Assembly (NCBI GenBank): GCA_013398275.1
Contig: VZSE01002177.1
Location: 1 to 64,000 of the forward strand
Source: Promerops cafer
Lineage: Eukaryota; Chordata; Aves; Passeriformes; Nectariniidae
Reading direction: 5' to 3'
DNA length: 64,000 nt
The position numbers and the translations under genes were made by a program. The number at the start of each line of letters is the position of its first letter. Position 1 is the first letter of the stretch. Below, piece after piece: positions 47,811-59,384 of this stretch. Under the pieces are notes generated by a model. It did not search any database and had not been told where the DNA came from. It was given only the letters and a program-made list of their open reading frames with translations.

Positions 47811-50800
47811 AGTTTCCTACTACAGAATTAAAAATTGTCATTAATGTTATGCTTTTCAGAGCTTTCATAGCTTACCTTTGGGATGTGCACAGATCGAAGT
47901 GTTCAGGAGAAAGTTAATTTACTGTTAACAATACCATGTTTGTACATGTTATTTGTGCAGTTCCGGTTTTAACCAGGAGACAGCAGTGGTGCTTAAAGCA
48001 ATCCATGACTTCTTTGTCTGCTTCTCAGAAAATATTCTGAGAACTCGAATTTCCCCCAGAACACCAACAATCAAGTCCTCTACTTTCACCACTTTAGAGT
48101 ATGGACGTGGAACAGGACCAACTCAGGAAAATACCCAACTAATCACAGTAGTTTTTTTCTGTGTTCTACTTTGTTTGGATATTAAAAATTCATGAGGAAA
48201 AGTGATTTGGAGATTTGCCCATAAAAGATTGCTAAATATCAAACATGGACATTTTGTTTCCTCATCTGCATCAGGATGAAACTACTGGCTTTTGTTTCTG
48301 GCTGTGACCTAAAGTCCTACTCTGGGCTTAGGAAACCTTCCTGACAAAAATTTCATAGAGATGCTGATGTTCTTACAATGACAACTTCTGTTTGAACAAG
48401 GAAGTATTTTTCTGTTAATCCTCATTTTTCTGCAAAACAGGTAGCTTGAGACAGCTCCAAGTATAAAACTTGATGCAGAATATGATCCAGCCTCATTTCA
48501 TTGTCATCTGTGGTCCTCATTCCTCATCTTTATTTAATGGTTACAGGCCTTTTTGCCAAGATGGTGCATCTCTCAGTTTCTAGAACCACATTCAGGTGTC
48601 AATTGCCTTTGTTGCTTCTCAAATCCACATGCAGCCATTTGGTGATCACACAGGACAGACTTAGGTGCTACCAGGCTGCAGATATTCCTTCAACTGTTAA
48701 CACTTATGAATGACCACCCAGGTCAAATGTTGACTGTATTTTCAAACAGTTCTTTGCATGTTGGCTCCAGCAAGACAGGCACTAGTTAATAAAAGGGATA
48801 TTTTTGTTGTATTTGTAGCAAATTATAGTAGCAGGTGTCACAGGAGCTGAATGCACAAACCCAAGATTCACCAGTTCAGCTGATACTGAGGCATATTTTT
48901 AGATGCCTCTTGTACTAAACTGACCTATACGGACATTTTTGATTTGTTTTCCGTAATATCTTCCTGGGTAGCAGAATCTGTCTGGTCCTCATGGTCAGTG
49001 AACCGTGGGCTCAGTCATTCACACTTTCATTACATTGCACTGGATCTCAGCCACCTCATATATTGAGTTCTTAGCTACAGAGGCTGCTGTCAGCCCCTCA
49101 GACTGGCCTCCACCCTTTCCAGAGAATTTCCAGAGTCAATTCAATCAACTGTCTTCTGGTGTTATCTTCAATATAATGGACCCTGGATGCCTAACACATA
49201 TCAGACAAAGGAACACAGAAATATCTGTCTTAGCAGAGGGCAGTAAGTCTCTACGTGGTAGTATGTGGCCTAATTTTCAAACACTGAAGTTGATGTAGAA
49301 GTGAAAAACAAAGCTTAGACAGATGTGAGAAAAAGAAGAATTTAGGAAAAACCCATTACTCAGACCCACAGTGCAAAGTCTGAAGGGAGAGAAAATGTTC
49401 TTCACAAGAGGAAGTGACAGCAAAGTAAAACTGTTCTCAGACCCAGATGAAGGACTTTTTAAGGCTTCTCTGTTCCTACTGTACTAACATTTCTGATGTG
49501 TTGAATCTGATTTGCAATTTACTTCCATTATAAACTTCTACTGTCAGCCCTATGTCCAAACTCTGTCTTCTCAAATGTTTCATTATGTCTCAGACTTTGT
49601 TATATTGAAATATTTGCTGTCAGGGACATAACTTGGTTTGTCACTACATGATCAGTATTCATGGCAGCCATCTCTGAAATTGTCTTGAGCAATCAACCTC
49701 ATGCAAGCAGTGATATTACCAAGGTTGGAATTCTCAAGCTGTCCATGGATGCAGGTGTCTTAGGGGCTACTGGCACAGGATAAAATAGAAATAGCAAAGC
49801 CTTTCTTGTTCCAGCTGTTTTGCTTGGTGTGGTTGCACTTGTGTATTGACTTGATTACACTTTTATAGGTGCAGATATTTCCTCTAAATCCATTAAAGAA
49901 TTGAAAATGGACGTTCCATTACGGAAGAAACATTTTTCCACATAATACAGATGACACCATGTCATCTTTCAAGCAAGGTGGCCCTCTGGGGAGCATTCAT
50001 GTTCCTATATTTATCTCTGATCCTCTTGATTTTCATATCAGGGTAGCTTTTCAGTAATTAGGGTAAAATACTCACTAGACACATCTGAGCTTTCTGCTAT
50101 TGTTAACTGACCTAGTGGAGAGGAACCTTGCTTAAGCTGTAATAACCCTGTATTTTACAGCACAGTGACAGCAAAGAAAAAGAAATTAAGATAAAATAAC
50201 CCCATAAGTAATTGTAAAGCTTGTGGCTTCCTTCATAAGTTGTGCAATTGCAATAAGTAGTAGTGTGCTGTGACAAAAATGAGTGCAAAACAATATTCTT
50301 GCAGGACCCACAATGAGTCATTTATTGGTTAAATAACTGTGGTTTCTGAAAGGAATTCCATGTCTTCTTTAAACAGATGAGTATGGCTATTTTTATAATT
50401 ATTGTGGAGCTGTAATGCTCCTACAAAATTTTGACTGACAGGTTGGAGACTTCTACCCAAGAGAGGTTCTGGGAGTTTGTATTGTTTATTTACAAAGGAC
50501 ACTAGTAGGTGGAACTCTACACAGAAATTTTATGCCAGGATTTGGCTGCTGTTTTCATTTTAAACCTAGAAAATCAAAATTTTTCAAATTCATGAGGTAA
50601 GTGAGAACAATCCCACTTCTACTGAAATCTAACTTCTTCTGGGGAGGAGAAACAAGAAATTACTCACAGCATCTGCTGAATAAGGATCTTCCAAGTTCCC
50701 AGTTCCTTGTCAGCTCCACTTCTTAGCTGCAATCCAGCATTCCGAAAGCCCAGGAGCAATGAAAGCCCAAATGCCTTGTGACAGGCAGGAGGTGGGGAGC

Positions 50801-52670
50801 TGGGGACTTGGAAGCTTGTAAACTCAGTATCCCACCGGGTCTGGGCTTTCCATCCCTCATCAGGCTGACAGGAGAGTGAACTGTCAAGCAGAGGGGAGCC
50901 CAAAAAATGGGGTTTCTTGTCCTCCAGCTGGAAAGGCAGGCTGGTAGGAGGCCAGGTGAAGTTTCCAGTCAGGTTTGGAAGCCTGTCAGAGGTTTTGCAG
51001 CAACTTCATTTGCAATTAAACTGTCTGAAAGAAGAATTTTATTTTTGATGAATAAGCAGTTCTTCTGCAGGAAGGAAAAAGTAAACTAAGCAGGGAATTT
51101 CCAATTAGCTACAATAATAGTCCTGTTGCTCACTGAGTGTGGCACTTGAAGAAAATATATTCTGGAAAGCAGAGTTATGGGGGTGAGAGGAGGAGTCTGT
51201 CTATTGGTAGGTAATAAGTACCAAACAAGATACTGGTGGCTGCGTTGGAAATATGCACTGATGGTGCTTTGCTATCAATGTAGCCACGGGTTTGTAATGA
51301 AGATGTAGGAGGCAAAAATGCCTGTGCTGACTGTATGACTTCTGCTAAAGTGATTGTCCTGCTCATCCCTGCCCATCCTTTACCCCCTGCCCTCTTCAGC
51401 TCTCCTCCAAGCCATCAGCAACCTGATTCAGCTCAATGAACTGACAAAAGGGTAGTTGCTTCCTTTTCTTCTCAATGTGTTTTCTGCCATCATTAGGATA
51501 GCCTCTGAATTGGAAGCTGGAGTTGGAGAGAAAGGGAAAAGGAGGAAAGGAGGAAAGCAGGATCTGTCTTCTAGCTCCCTTTCCCAGAGCCAGTAAGCCC
51601 TCTGCGCCATATCCCTTATGGCCAGTCATGCATAGACACATCAGACTGTCTATGCACGGTCTGTGCTTCAAAACAAATTTCTAAACCTGTCTTCAGGTTG
51701 CTTCTTTAAAATTAATCTCTCCTTGCCAGTTCTTCTCAATGTACTGTACTTGTTTTGATTGTCCTCATAATTCTTGGAAAATCTGTAGTATAGATCTGTA
51801 ATGCAGAGGTTACAGACAGGTCCTATTTTCACATGCCTTGGGTCCACCTGAGCATTCTTGCAGGTACTGTTGTTGACTGGTAAAATTAGACAATTATACA
51901 AGGCAAATGAATGGCACACAGAAGTTATATCCTATGGCAGCCTGCTGACAGCAATGAGAGGTTTGTCCATGGGAAACCAATGGACTTTCTGTAAGACCTC
52001 TGACACATGAAACACATGGATTATAGAATTTTTCTCATTAGTCTCATTTTCTAGGACACAAACTATTTAGTCTATCTCAGCTCAGATGGAAAGATTCAAT
52101 TTCCCACCACTACCACAAAACTTGAGTAAACTTGGGTTATTTTTTGACAGCAAAATAAAGGAACAAAAATATCACATTATTTTTCTCTTTTAAAATCTTA
52201 GGGAGTTTTTAATACAATCAAGGATTTTGGAGCTTCCCAAGACTTCAAGGTTGCTTGAATTTGGCAATACCAAGTTCACAACAATGCAGGAAACATTTTG
52301 CTGGATGGAGAATGAAATCATACCCCAAACTCCTTAAAAAGATTTTCAGTATGGTGAGAATATTACTACTCCAAGCAGTAGGAGCTGATTTGGGTAATTT
52401 CACCAGATGCCTCACCAAGGAAATGTGGTCACCACTTAAAAAACCTATAATGACTATTTGTTTGGAGTCAGCAAGGGATTTTATACTAATTCCTGAGGTT
52501 TCAGGAAAACAGTGAATTTTATGCTAAATTTATTCATAGACTAGATGTACCTTTTTATAAAGTGCATAATAACTCTGATTTGTGTGTTCAGATAATGCTA
52601 TCTGCTCAGACTTGCAAAGGAAAAGGCAGGCTCTACTCCTATATCTCTAGGGAGGACCTCTGCCTCCTGC
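47811..52670. other. Long unique noncoding segment
   Basis: About 4.9 kb with no gene and no clear repeat. Purine-rich GGAAAAGGAGGAAAGGAGGA lies at about 51536-51556. Frames up to 97 codons lack domains. Confidence 0.5.
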
Positions 52671-52687
52671 TTTTTTTTTTTTTTTTT
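52671..52687. repeat. 17-base poly-T run
   Basis: A homopolymer followed by AAATTTAATT. There is no clear source element on either side. Confidence 0.9.
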
Positions 52688-55600
52688 AAATTTAATTCAC
52701 TTGAGGGGAGGGGGAATATGGAGAAGAGAGGTTATCAATTTGTATAGCAGTTCCAAAACATTGAAGAAAATTCAGCCGCCTTTTGCTTGATGCAGTTATA
52801 AGGCAGTTCAGTTTAAAAAAAGGCACATCTACAAGAAAAAAAATTAAGGCAAAACTTATAAGGAACACTTGTCTCCTGGAGAGACTGTGAAATCCAGTGT
52901 AATAATTTTAATTTTTTTTTAATTAGCACAGGCATTGAAGCCAAGCTTTGGCAGTAAGAGAGGCCATTTTGCAGTGACATGACGTGTAGTATTGACAGAA
53001 TCAAATGCCCAGCATCCCAGAACACTGGCCTGCTTCTCAAGCTGGGTCACTCATGGAATAAAACAGCATTTCATGTCCTGGAAGATCATATTTTGCTGTA
53101 GCATGTCTGTCACATAAACTAGCAAGCCTGGAAGTAAGACAGCTTTTTAGAGCACCTTGTACCTTCAATTTCAAGGCACTTTGTAGGGACAGGGCTTAAA
53201 TGGCAAACATGAGAGGACTCATTAGTGCCGCATGCTCTTCTGCCCCTCCGCTGCTTCTGCTGCAAAATGCATCTGGTGTTGATTTCCTCCGTAATGCGCC
53301 TTGGGGAAAAGGGAAACACATTGTCTGAGTGGGATATCATTCTGATAGAAATAACTTCAAGGAGAAAAGTCCTGCCCCAGAGTGTCTCTAGCCTCAGGCT
53401 CCACTCACACAATGCATTCAGCATGCAGTGCTCTTTGTGCTCTGTGAGTAGTTCAGCTGACTTCAGTGCTGCCTGAAGTGCACCTTCACAGTGCCTAAAG
53501 CTAAACAAATACAGGTAAGACTTTGGCCAGTCACAGGCCAAGTGCTGCAGCCTTGTGAAATTCCCTTTGCTGAGGATCTCTGTCTATGGGGAGCTCCCCT
53601 GAAACACGTATCACTTCTGACTCCAAGTTCTACCTGATGAGAAAAAGCAAGAGATGAAGAAAAAATATACAATGGAGAGAGGGAAGGAGCAAAGCACATG
53701 GGAACATGGCTGTCAGGAAAGGAAGGGATATGCGGTGGCTTAAAGGGTGTAGGCATCTCTGGGCACCTTCACGTATGCAGATGTGGAGAGGCTGAGCTGT
53801 CCATGCCCACAGGTGTGGGTGCAGTCCAGCTCTAGTTTAGAAACCACCTGGTTGTAATAATGAGGCTTGGGTTTGACCTGATACAACTCTGAATACACAT
53901 TTAGACCTGTCTCTGCAGACTTAGCCTGCACACAACTGTTAGCTGAGATATGGGGGGCCAGTCACTACAGTGGTAGATACGTGGGTACCAAATCCTCTTT
54001 CCAATCATTCCTCTGTGGGAGGCAATTCACTTGCAGATTGCAAATATCTTGCATTCACACTGGGTCTTGTCCAGCAGGGCTTTGTTCCTACTTCCTGCTT
54101 GTGATTCAAAGAAACAGAAACCAGGAAATTATTATTTTCAGATGTGAGACAGTTTTTTTTTTTTTTGCAGGGGGGGAGGTAATCTCATGGTTTTGGGGAG
54201 CTGACCTGATTTATCTGAATGTTTTGGACTGGCAGTGTTGCATCTAGATTAGCCTTTCCTATTGTGAAGTTGCTAGTTGTCCTAAGGACCTCAATCCAGA
54301 TTCATGTTTACCCAGATAGATAAACTGAATGCTGTGCAATTTTAATGCATGTGAGCATTCCAGAGAAAACTTCAGCAGGAATCAGATTCTCCTTTTAAAT
54401 CTTTCTTCTCACACATTTCTGACTTTTGAGCTTAATTAAATCCCGCAGATGGTTGGCACTATGGCAAGAGCAAACAATATTTATTGAAAATCCCTCCTAA
54501 AGAGAAACCCTTTTGCTTGGGCCATTTCTGCACAGGGGACTGAGTGGTGTGAGCTATTGCCTTTCCAAGACCAGCCATATTGGTGTGATCCAAATGGCTT
54601 TGTCTTGGCACATGATATTAATACCCCCTTGCTGCATGGAAAAATGTGTTCAGATCGTCAGGACCACTGCTGACATTGCAACAGGAGAAGATACTAACCA
54701 GCAAAGAAGTAGAACTTTTGAAGAGTTTTTCCACCATTCTGACAATGGAGCTATAAGGAAAATATAAATATCAATAGGTATGGAAAAGACTATGTAAGGG
54801 AGAGGGAAGAAAAACCAGAACCAGATAGAGAAAGGACGAAGATGATAAAAGGGAGGAAAATGAAAGAAAAAGGGAAAAAAATGAAACTTAGGTACCCAAA
54901 GAGGATTTGGGTCTTTCTAGAAAAGTTTTTTCTTTTGCAAAATGTCTGTTGTCTGTAGGATGTTTCACAGGCACTGAAAGAAAAGATGTGGAGGAAATGG
55001 ATAATTATTTAATTTCTGAAGTTGCTTGTACATCTACTTGACCCGATAGGTATCCATAAGCCAAATAGCTGAAAACTGCTACTCTAGATATTGGACATGA
55101 AAACATTTATTTTGCTATCCATGCAGCTGTAGAAGTGATAAATGAGAGATGGAAAGAAACAGGCAGTTCCATAAGAATGCAGATTATCTCTGACAGGGAA
55201 AAGACAATGTACTGGCAACTCAGTAGTAGCTGAAGCAAATGACAGATAGAAACAAAGAGAGAAAATAGGTCTTAAATGAAGCAAAAATAACTTGGCACAA
55301 TAATTTTTCTTGATCTGTGGCTGTCATAATAGTGCAGTATGGTGACTTGGCCATCTCTGAGCACCTAAAAAGAGAGTTCAATAATGAGGCAGCCCTGGCC
55401 CCAGCAGCAGCCAGCAGCTGGGAATGGCAGTGATCATTTGTCGACACCTGAAGCCCAGATCAATGCATCCCACACTGGGTGAGCTACAGGGGGATAGAGG
55501 GACCGGAATCTTAACTGAAGCTCACAACAAGAATGAAATACTCTGGCTAGAGTTACAAGTTTTTCCCATTACTGTTAAAAGTTGGAACAGTAAAAAATCG

Positions 55601-56897
55601 TGTTCCCTCCTCTGTCTCAACCTGTGGAAGAAAAGGGAACATCCACAGAGAGTCTCCTCTGGAGCATCCCTCAGCCTCTCCTGTTGCTTCCTGAGCACAA
55701 GCCCTTAGCATGGGTTTCCATGGGTGCAGTTAAGTGTCTCCTGAGTATTTATTTCTGCTGCTGCTTTGTTGAAAGTTAAATACAAATCTTAGTTCTTTTT
55801 CAGACTCCTGAACTGCCACACATCCTGTCTTACCCCCAGAGCTGAAGGAGCAATTTAAAAGACTTAACTACATGTTATCATCATTTCTGTTTTGATGTGT
55901 TATTGCTAATTTGCATCCTCATTCCCTTACCTTCAAATTTAATAGAAGACAAGAGCTGTTCCCTTTTATCCCATTTTCTTTTATTTCTCCTCTTATTTTT
56001 TTTAATAAGGAGAAAGACATTAAAAAAGCAAAAAAAATAAATACAAATACTGAAACAGCTCCAGATGAAAGGCAGTAAAATGACTGCCTGCTGCTCCCTC
56101 TTGAACTGACTGGCAGCAACTCAGAGTTTCTCCTGTTGGAAACTGTGGGACTCCTCTCTCTGCACTGCTGGATCCTTTTAACTCCATCAGGTCTGGCCAG
56201 GAGACATGGCTGCAGCAGCAGCAGCAGCAGGTTTCTAAAGAGATTTGGAGACAGAACAAGATGAGAAAGAGGTGTTCCTTGAACTTTTCCAGGAGTGTAA
56301 TAAGTCCAACCCAGCTGTTGTCTCAGCCTCCCTGACTTAAAAGGATGGTAGCTGCCATGCAAGGACTGAGGGGGGGGGGTCTCATCTATTTTTTCCTCAT
56401 CACTTTCCTGGTCTGTTCCTTCAATCCTTTTCCAGGAAATCTGAGCCAGGACGAGCTGGCCTTTGAAAGATGGTACCAAGGAAAAGTAGCAGCAGAATTG
56501 AGAATAGAATAGAAAAGATTCACTTCACATCTCCTGAAGTGTTCTGAGCCACACAATACATCTTGTAGTGTTTGTGTCTGGAGTCTTCCTTCTTGGAAAA
56601 ATACAATCTGTGCGAGATGTGAGCTATGCAACCCTGTAATGGGGCCAAACGTTCACATGGCTCCCAGGAAAGCTCTCAGCATCTGGGCCTTGAAGCTGCC
56701 TGGGCAGTCCTGCTCCAGCCATGTCTTTCCGGTCTCTGCATGGCAGTGTGAGTGCAGCCCGAAAAGAGTTGAAAGCTGAGCCCGCTCACCCAGGGTTAGT
56801 AATGTCTCTTGACCACCTGCAGGGTGTTTAAAAGCCACGAGAAAGTTCACACTAGTTAGGCTGCTGCTTCAGCATGTAAAACCAGCCACAGCTCAGA
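52688..56897. other. Unique noncoding sequence, becoming richer in G and C rightwards
   Basis: No gene recognised. Contains a T13 run followed by a G run at about 54152-54177, a purine-rich stretch at 54836-54885, a (CAG)6 triplet at 56213-56230 and a G10 run at 56370-56379. The longest frame of the window (minus, 55919-56479, 186 codons) has one hydrophobic segment (VSVFVFIFFAFLMSF) arising from AT-rich DNA and no recognisable domain. Confidence 0.5.
56213..56230. repeat. (CAG)6 triplet repeat
   Basis: Six uninterrupted CAG units on the + strand, CTG on the minus strand. On the minus strand it gives a run of leucines in the 186-codon frame and of cysteines in an overlapping one. Too short to be notable by itself. 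Confidence 0.9.
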
Positions 56898-57560
56898 TCG
56901 GATTTGTGGGAGAGCATGAAGGTTTCTGAGGAGCTGTTTCTCCCATGGTCTGGTCTCATGGGGTGCGAAGACAAGGGAGTCGCTGCACATCCCCTGCTCA
57001 GCTCTCTTGACAGACCTCTTTCTGAGCTGACACCAGCGGTACCCACATCAGAGACGTCTCCACATAAACAGTGATGGCCTTTCCCTCCCCTGCGTTTGGA
57101 TTTGACCCTCCTGCTGCCTGGGCTGACTGTGCCGCCCTCCGTGCACCATGGGAGGGATATGTTATTCCCAATGCACGACGTGTGCCTCCACCCGAGAGCT
57201 TCCGAGCCCAGTGAGACAAGCGCTCTGTGACCTCGTTCATGTCAGCAGGGTGCAAATTAAACAAAGCAAAGCTACTCTTTGCTGAACGCAAACTCTCTGG
57301 GGTGCCGGACTAACCTATGGCGGGGGGGGGCAAAGAGAGAGTAACTCCGAGCCACAGCACTGCATGCAGGTTAAGCCAGGCACAAATCAGAGCGGTAGTG
57401 AGAGCACCTCTGCCTTTGAATCGAATCCTCCCTGCCTGTGCCATCCCTCCATGCAGAGTCCAGCTTTCACGCCGATGAAACAGAGCCCTGTTTAAAAACG
57501 CAGCTGCAGCCATCACTGGGGTTTTTCCACGAGCACAAATATTCCTTTGACAGTATGTCT
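56898..57560. promoter_or_regulatory. CpG-enriched segment, possible promoter or CpG island edge
   Basis: By eye I count about 25 CpG dinucleotides in roughly 660 bases, several times the density elsewhere in the window, with a G+C content visibly above the flanks. It includes a G9 run at 57322-57330 and runs toward an assembly gap. Unmethylated CpG islands mark many vertebrate promoters, and bird assemblies tend to break at GC-rich promoters. No TATA box, first exon or gene is recognised, and the strand of any transcript is unknown. Minus-strand frames of 97 and 89 codons lie here with no domain. Confidence 0.4.
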
Positions 57561-57631
57561 GTATCGACTTAACTGGCAACAGAGCTGCTGTTCTCTCCAG
57601 TTTCAGTGAAACATGTGAGTCCCTTCATTTA

Positions 57632-57698
57632 NNNNNNNNNNNNNNNNNNNNNNNNNNNNNNNNNNNNNNNNNNNNNNNNNNNNNNNNNNNNNNNNNNN
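57632..57698. other. Assembly gap, 67 Ns
   Basis: A run of N. A frame drawn across it (57606-57818) is meaningless. The true missing length may differ from 67. Confidence 1.
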
Positions 57699-57722
57699 CC
57701 TCCCCTCCCCTCCCCCTTCCCC
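57699..57722 (-). other. C-run tract, minus-strand G-quadruplex motif at the gap edge
   Basis: CCTCCCCTCCCCTCCCCCTT then CCCC: runs of four or more C at 57702-57705, 57707-57710, 57712-57716 and 57719-57722 with loops of 1-2 bases. The minus strand therefore fits the G4 pattern strongly. Such sequences often block sequencing polymerases, which would explain the gap. Confidence 0.8.
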
Positions 57723-57869
57723 TCTGGGTCCCCGCTCTCACATTTTCCCAGGTCAGTTCCTGTGCCCTTGCACAGCATCATCCCTTGTCCTTTTCCTTTG
57801 TGGCTAATAAAGATTTAACTGACTGCCTTTGCTACCTATTGAAAACCATGTATTACTGCTACAATGAGG
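57723..57869 (+). other. Pyrimidine-rich sequence ending in a polyadenylation signal
   Basis: GTTCCTGTGCCCTTGCACAG, then TTTGTGGCTAATAAAGATTT, with AATAAA at 57806-57811. This could be the end of an LTR, the 3' end of a transcript crossing the gap, or chance. Nothing further supports any of these. Confidence 0.2.
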
Positions 57870-57922
57870 GTTTTTTTGTTTGGTTGTTTTTTTAGGTTTG
57901 TTTTTTGTTTTTTTTTTTTTTT
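57870..57922. repeat. T/G-rich low-complexity tract
   Basis: Runs of T interrupted by G and GG (GGTTTTTTTGTTTGGTTG and onward), ending in 15 T. A simple repeat. Confidence 0.85.
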
Positions 57923-59368
57923 AATTGACTTAATGGAAAAGAGAAAAAAAACCAAAACATTCATTTGCTCACTGAGAACTCAGGAAATCTAAACCTCAGG
58001 AATCCTTAAAGCACCAGGAGATGAGATATAAATTAAACAAATTACCCCAAACTCTTTCCTGACACAGCTCTAGGAAGTCTGATGCATACAAGGGAGGAAA
58101 ATTGAGGGATGACAGCATCTCTATTTTCTTTGCCTTGCATAACCACTGTTGAAAGCAGAAAGGATGTTCCAGCAGAAACTTCCTCAACAAAGAAACATCT
58201 CTGAAGTATTCCTCCACACTGTTCTCCAAACATCTCTAATTTTTTTCCTTAAGGGAGAAAGAGGAAGGTGTTATCCAAGAAGGAAGACACACTGGTACCT
58301 GGGACAAAATAAAACTCCCAGACTTGTCTCTGCTGGCCTTCAACAAGTTCTTGCTTGTTTAAAAAATGTGTTTATTGCCTGGTGGGCTTTGGGAACCTTC
58401 CCTGAGCTAACTCTAGAGCCACTTAAAGCCCCACAATACAAAAGTGCTTGTGTCCCACAGGTGGTGGTAGGGATCAGTGAAAGCAGAGCTCTAAGCCCCC
58501 GGAATCCAGTTGGCATCAGCCAGCTTAGGAGATGTGGGAGACGGTTTGGAAGAGCAGGTGGGAGCTGTTTTATCTCTTGCAGTCAGTGAAGGATCTGGGT
58601 GACTTCAGCAAACCAACTGCTCCTTTCATAATGCCTTCTTTTCTTTCAGGTTGTGGCTGACACATCAGGTATCTTTGAGCTGTTGATCCTGGTGTGCCTG
58701 AGTGTCTGTTAATGAGTTCAGAGGCCTTGTCCCATCATCTTTCTCTGTGTGATATTGTACTGCTCAAAGGCATTTTTCTGGGGATGCAAGCACGGGATGA
58801 AGCCACAAAATGCCAGTCTTCAGTTAGGCAGAAAGACTGTTCTAAATGGTGTGCAAGAGCTGCCTTCCTTGCAGACACTAACCAAGCAATGTGAGTCGTT
58901 GTCCTTCCTATTCTCTGGGGAGCAGGAGACTGGGAAGAGTAACAGCACTGCTGCTCCCTCCTGGCACCTCAGCATGCTGAACCCTTGACCACCACTTGCT
59001 TAAGGGATGCTTTCTCCTCTGTGTTCTCTCATTAATTATTTATTTGTCATGTCATGAAATGACTGTCTTGATCATTATGAATTCATCTGGAGCTAATGTG
59101 CATGTCATATCCACTGCGACAGGAGACAGTAAAGCAAAGCAAACCAACCAGCCAACCAATTTCTTTCTCTCTTTACTTTATCTATTTGTATGTAATTGAT
59201 TTGCAGTTGGTTGATTTTTCAATTTGGCTTTTTGAGGTTGGTTTGCAATTACTAATTTTTTTTCTTTTGTGTTTTGTTTCTTTTTTAAAAAAAGGATTCT
59301 AATTTACATCTGTCTGCGACTCCCTGCAGAGTCACAGGATTCATCAGACAAATAAACTTTTTCCTTCC
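57923..59368. other. Unique noncoding sequence right of the CpG-rich segment
   Basis: No gene recognised. A 146-codon + frame (58149-58589) has no domain. Acceptor-like CTTCTTTTCTTTCAG ends at 58650, and a CCCACAG|GTGG junction lies near 58460. Neither pairs with a convincing exon. Confidence 0.5.
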
Positions 59369-59384
59369 TTTTTTTTTTTTTTTT
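59369..59384. repeat. 16-base poly-T run
   Basis: A homopolymer preceded by a CCTT-type pyrimidine stretch. No parent element recognised. Confidence 0.9.

Noticed and set aside
54152..54177. T-run followed by GCAG and a G run, acceptor-like
   Set aside because: No open exon with a donor follows; homopolymer next to G run is a more economical reading.
55919..56479. Longest open frame of the window (minus, 186 codons) with a hydrophobic segment
   Set aside because: No recognisable domain. The leucine run comes from the CAG repeat, prolines from the G10 run, and the hydrophobic segment from AT-rich DNA. No exon structure is visible. A frame of this length is not surprising in 64 kb over six frames.
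57606..57818. Open frame spanning the N gap
   Set aside because: Translation through unknown bases has no meaning.
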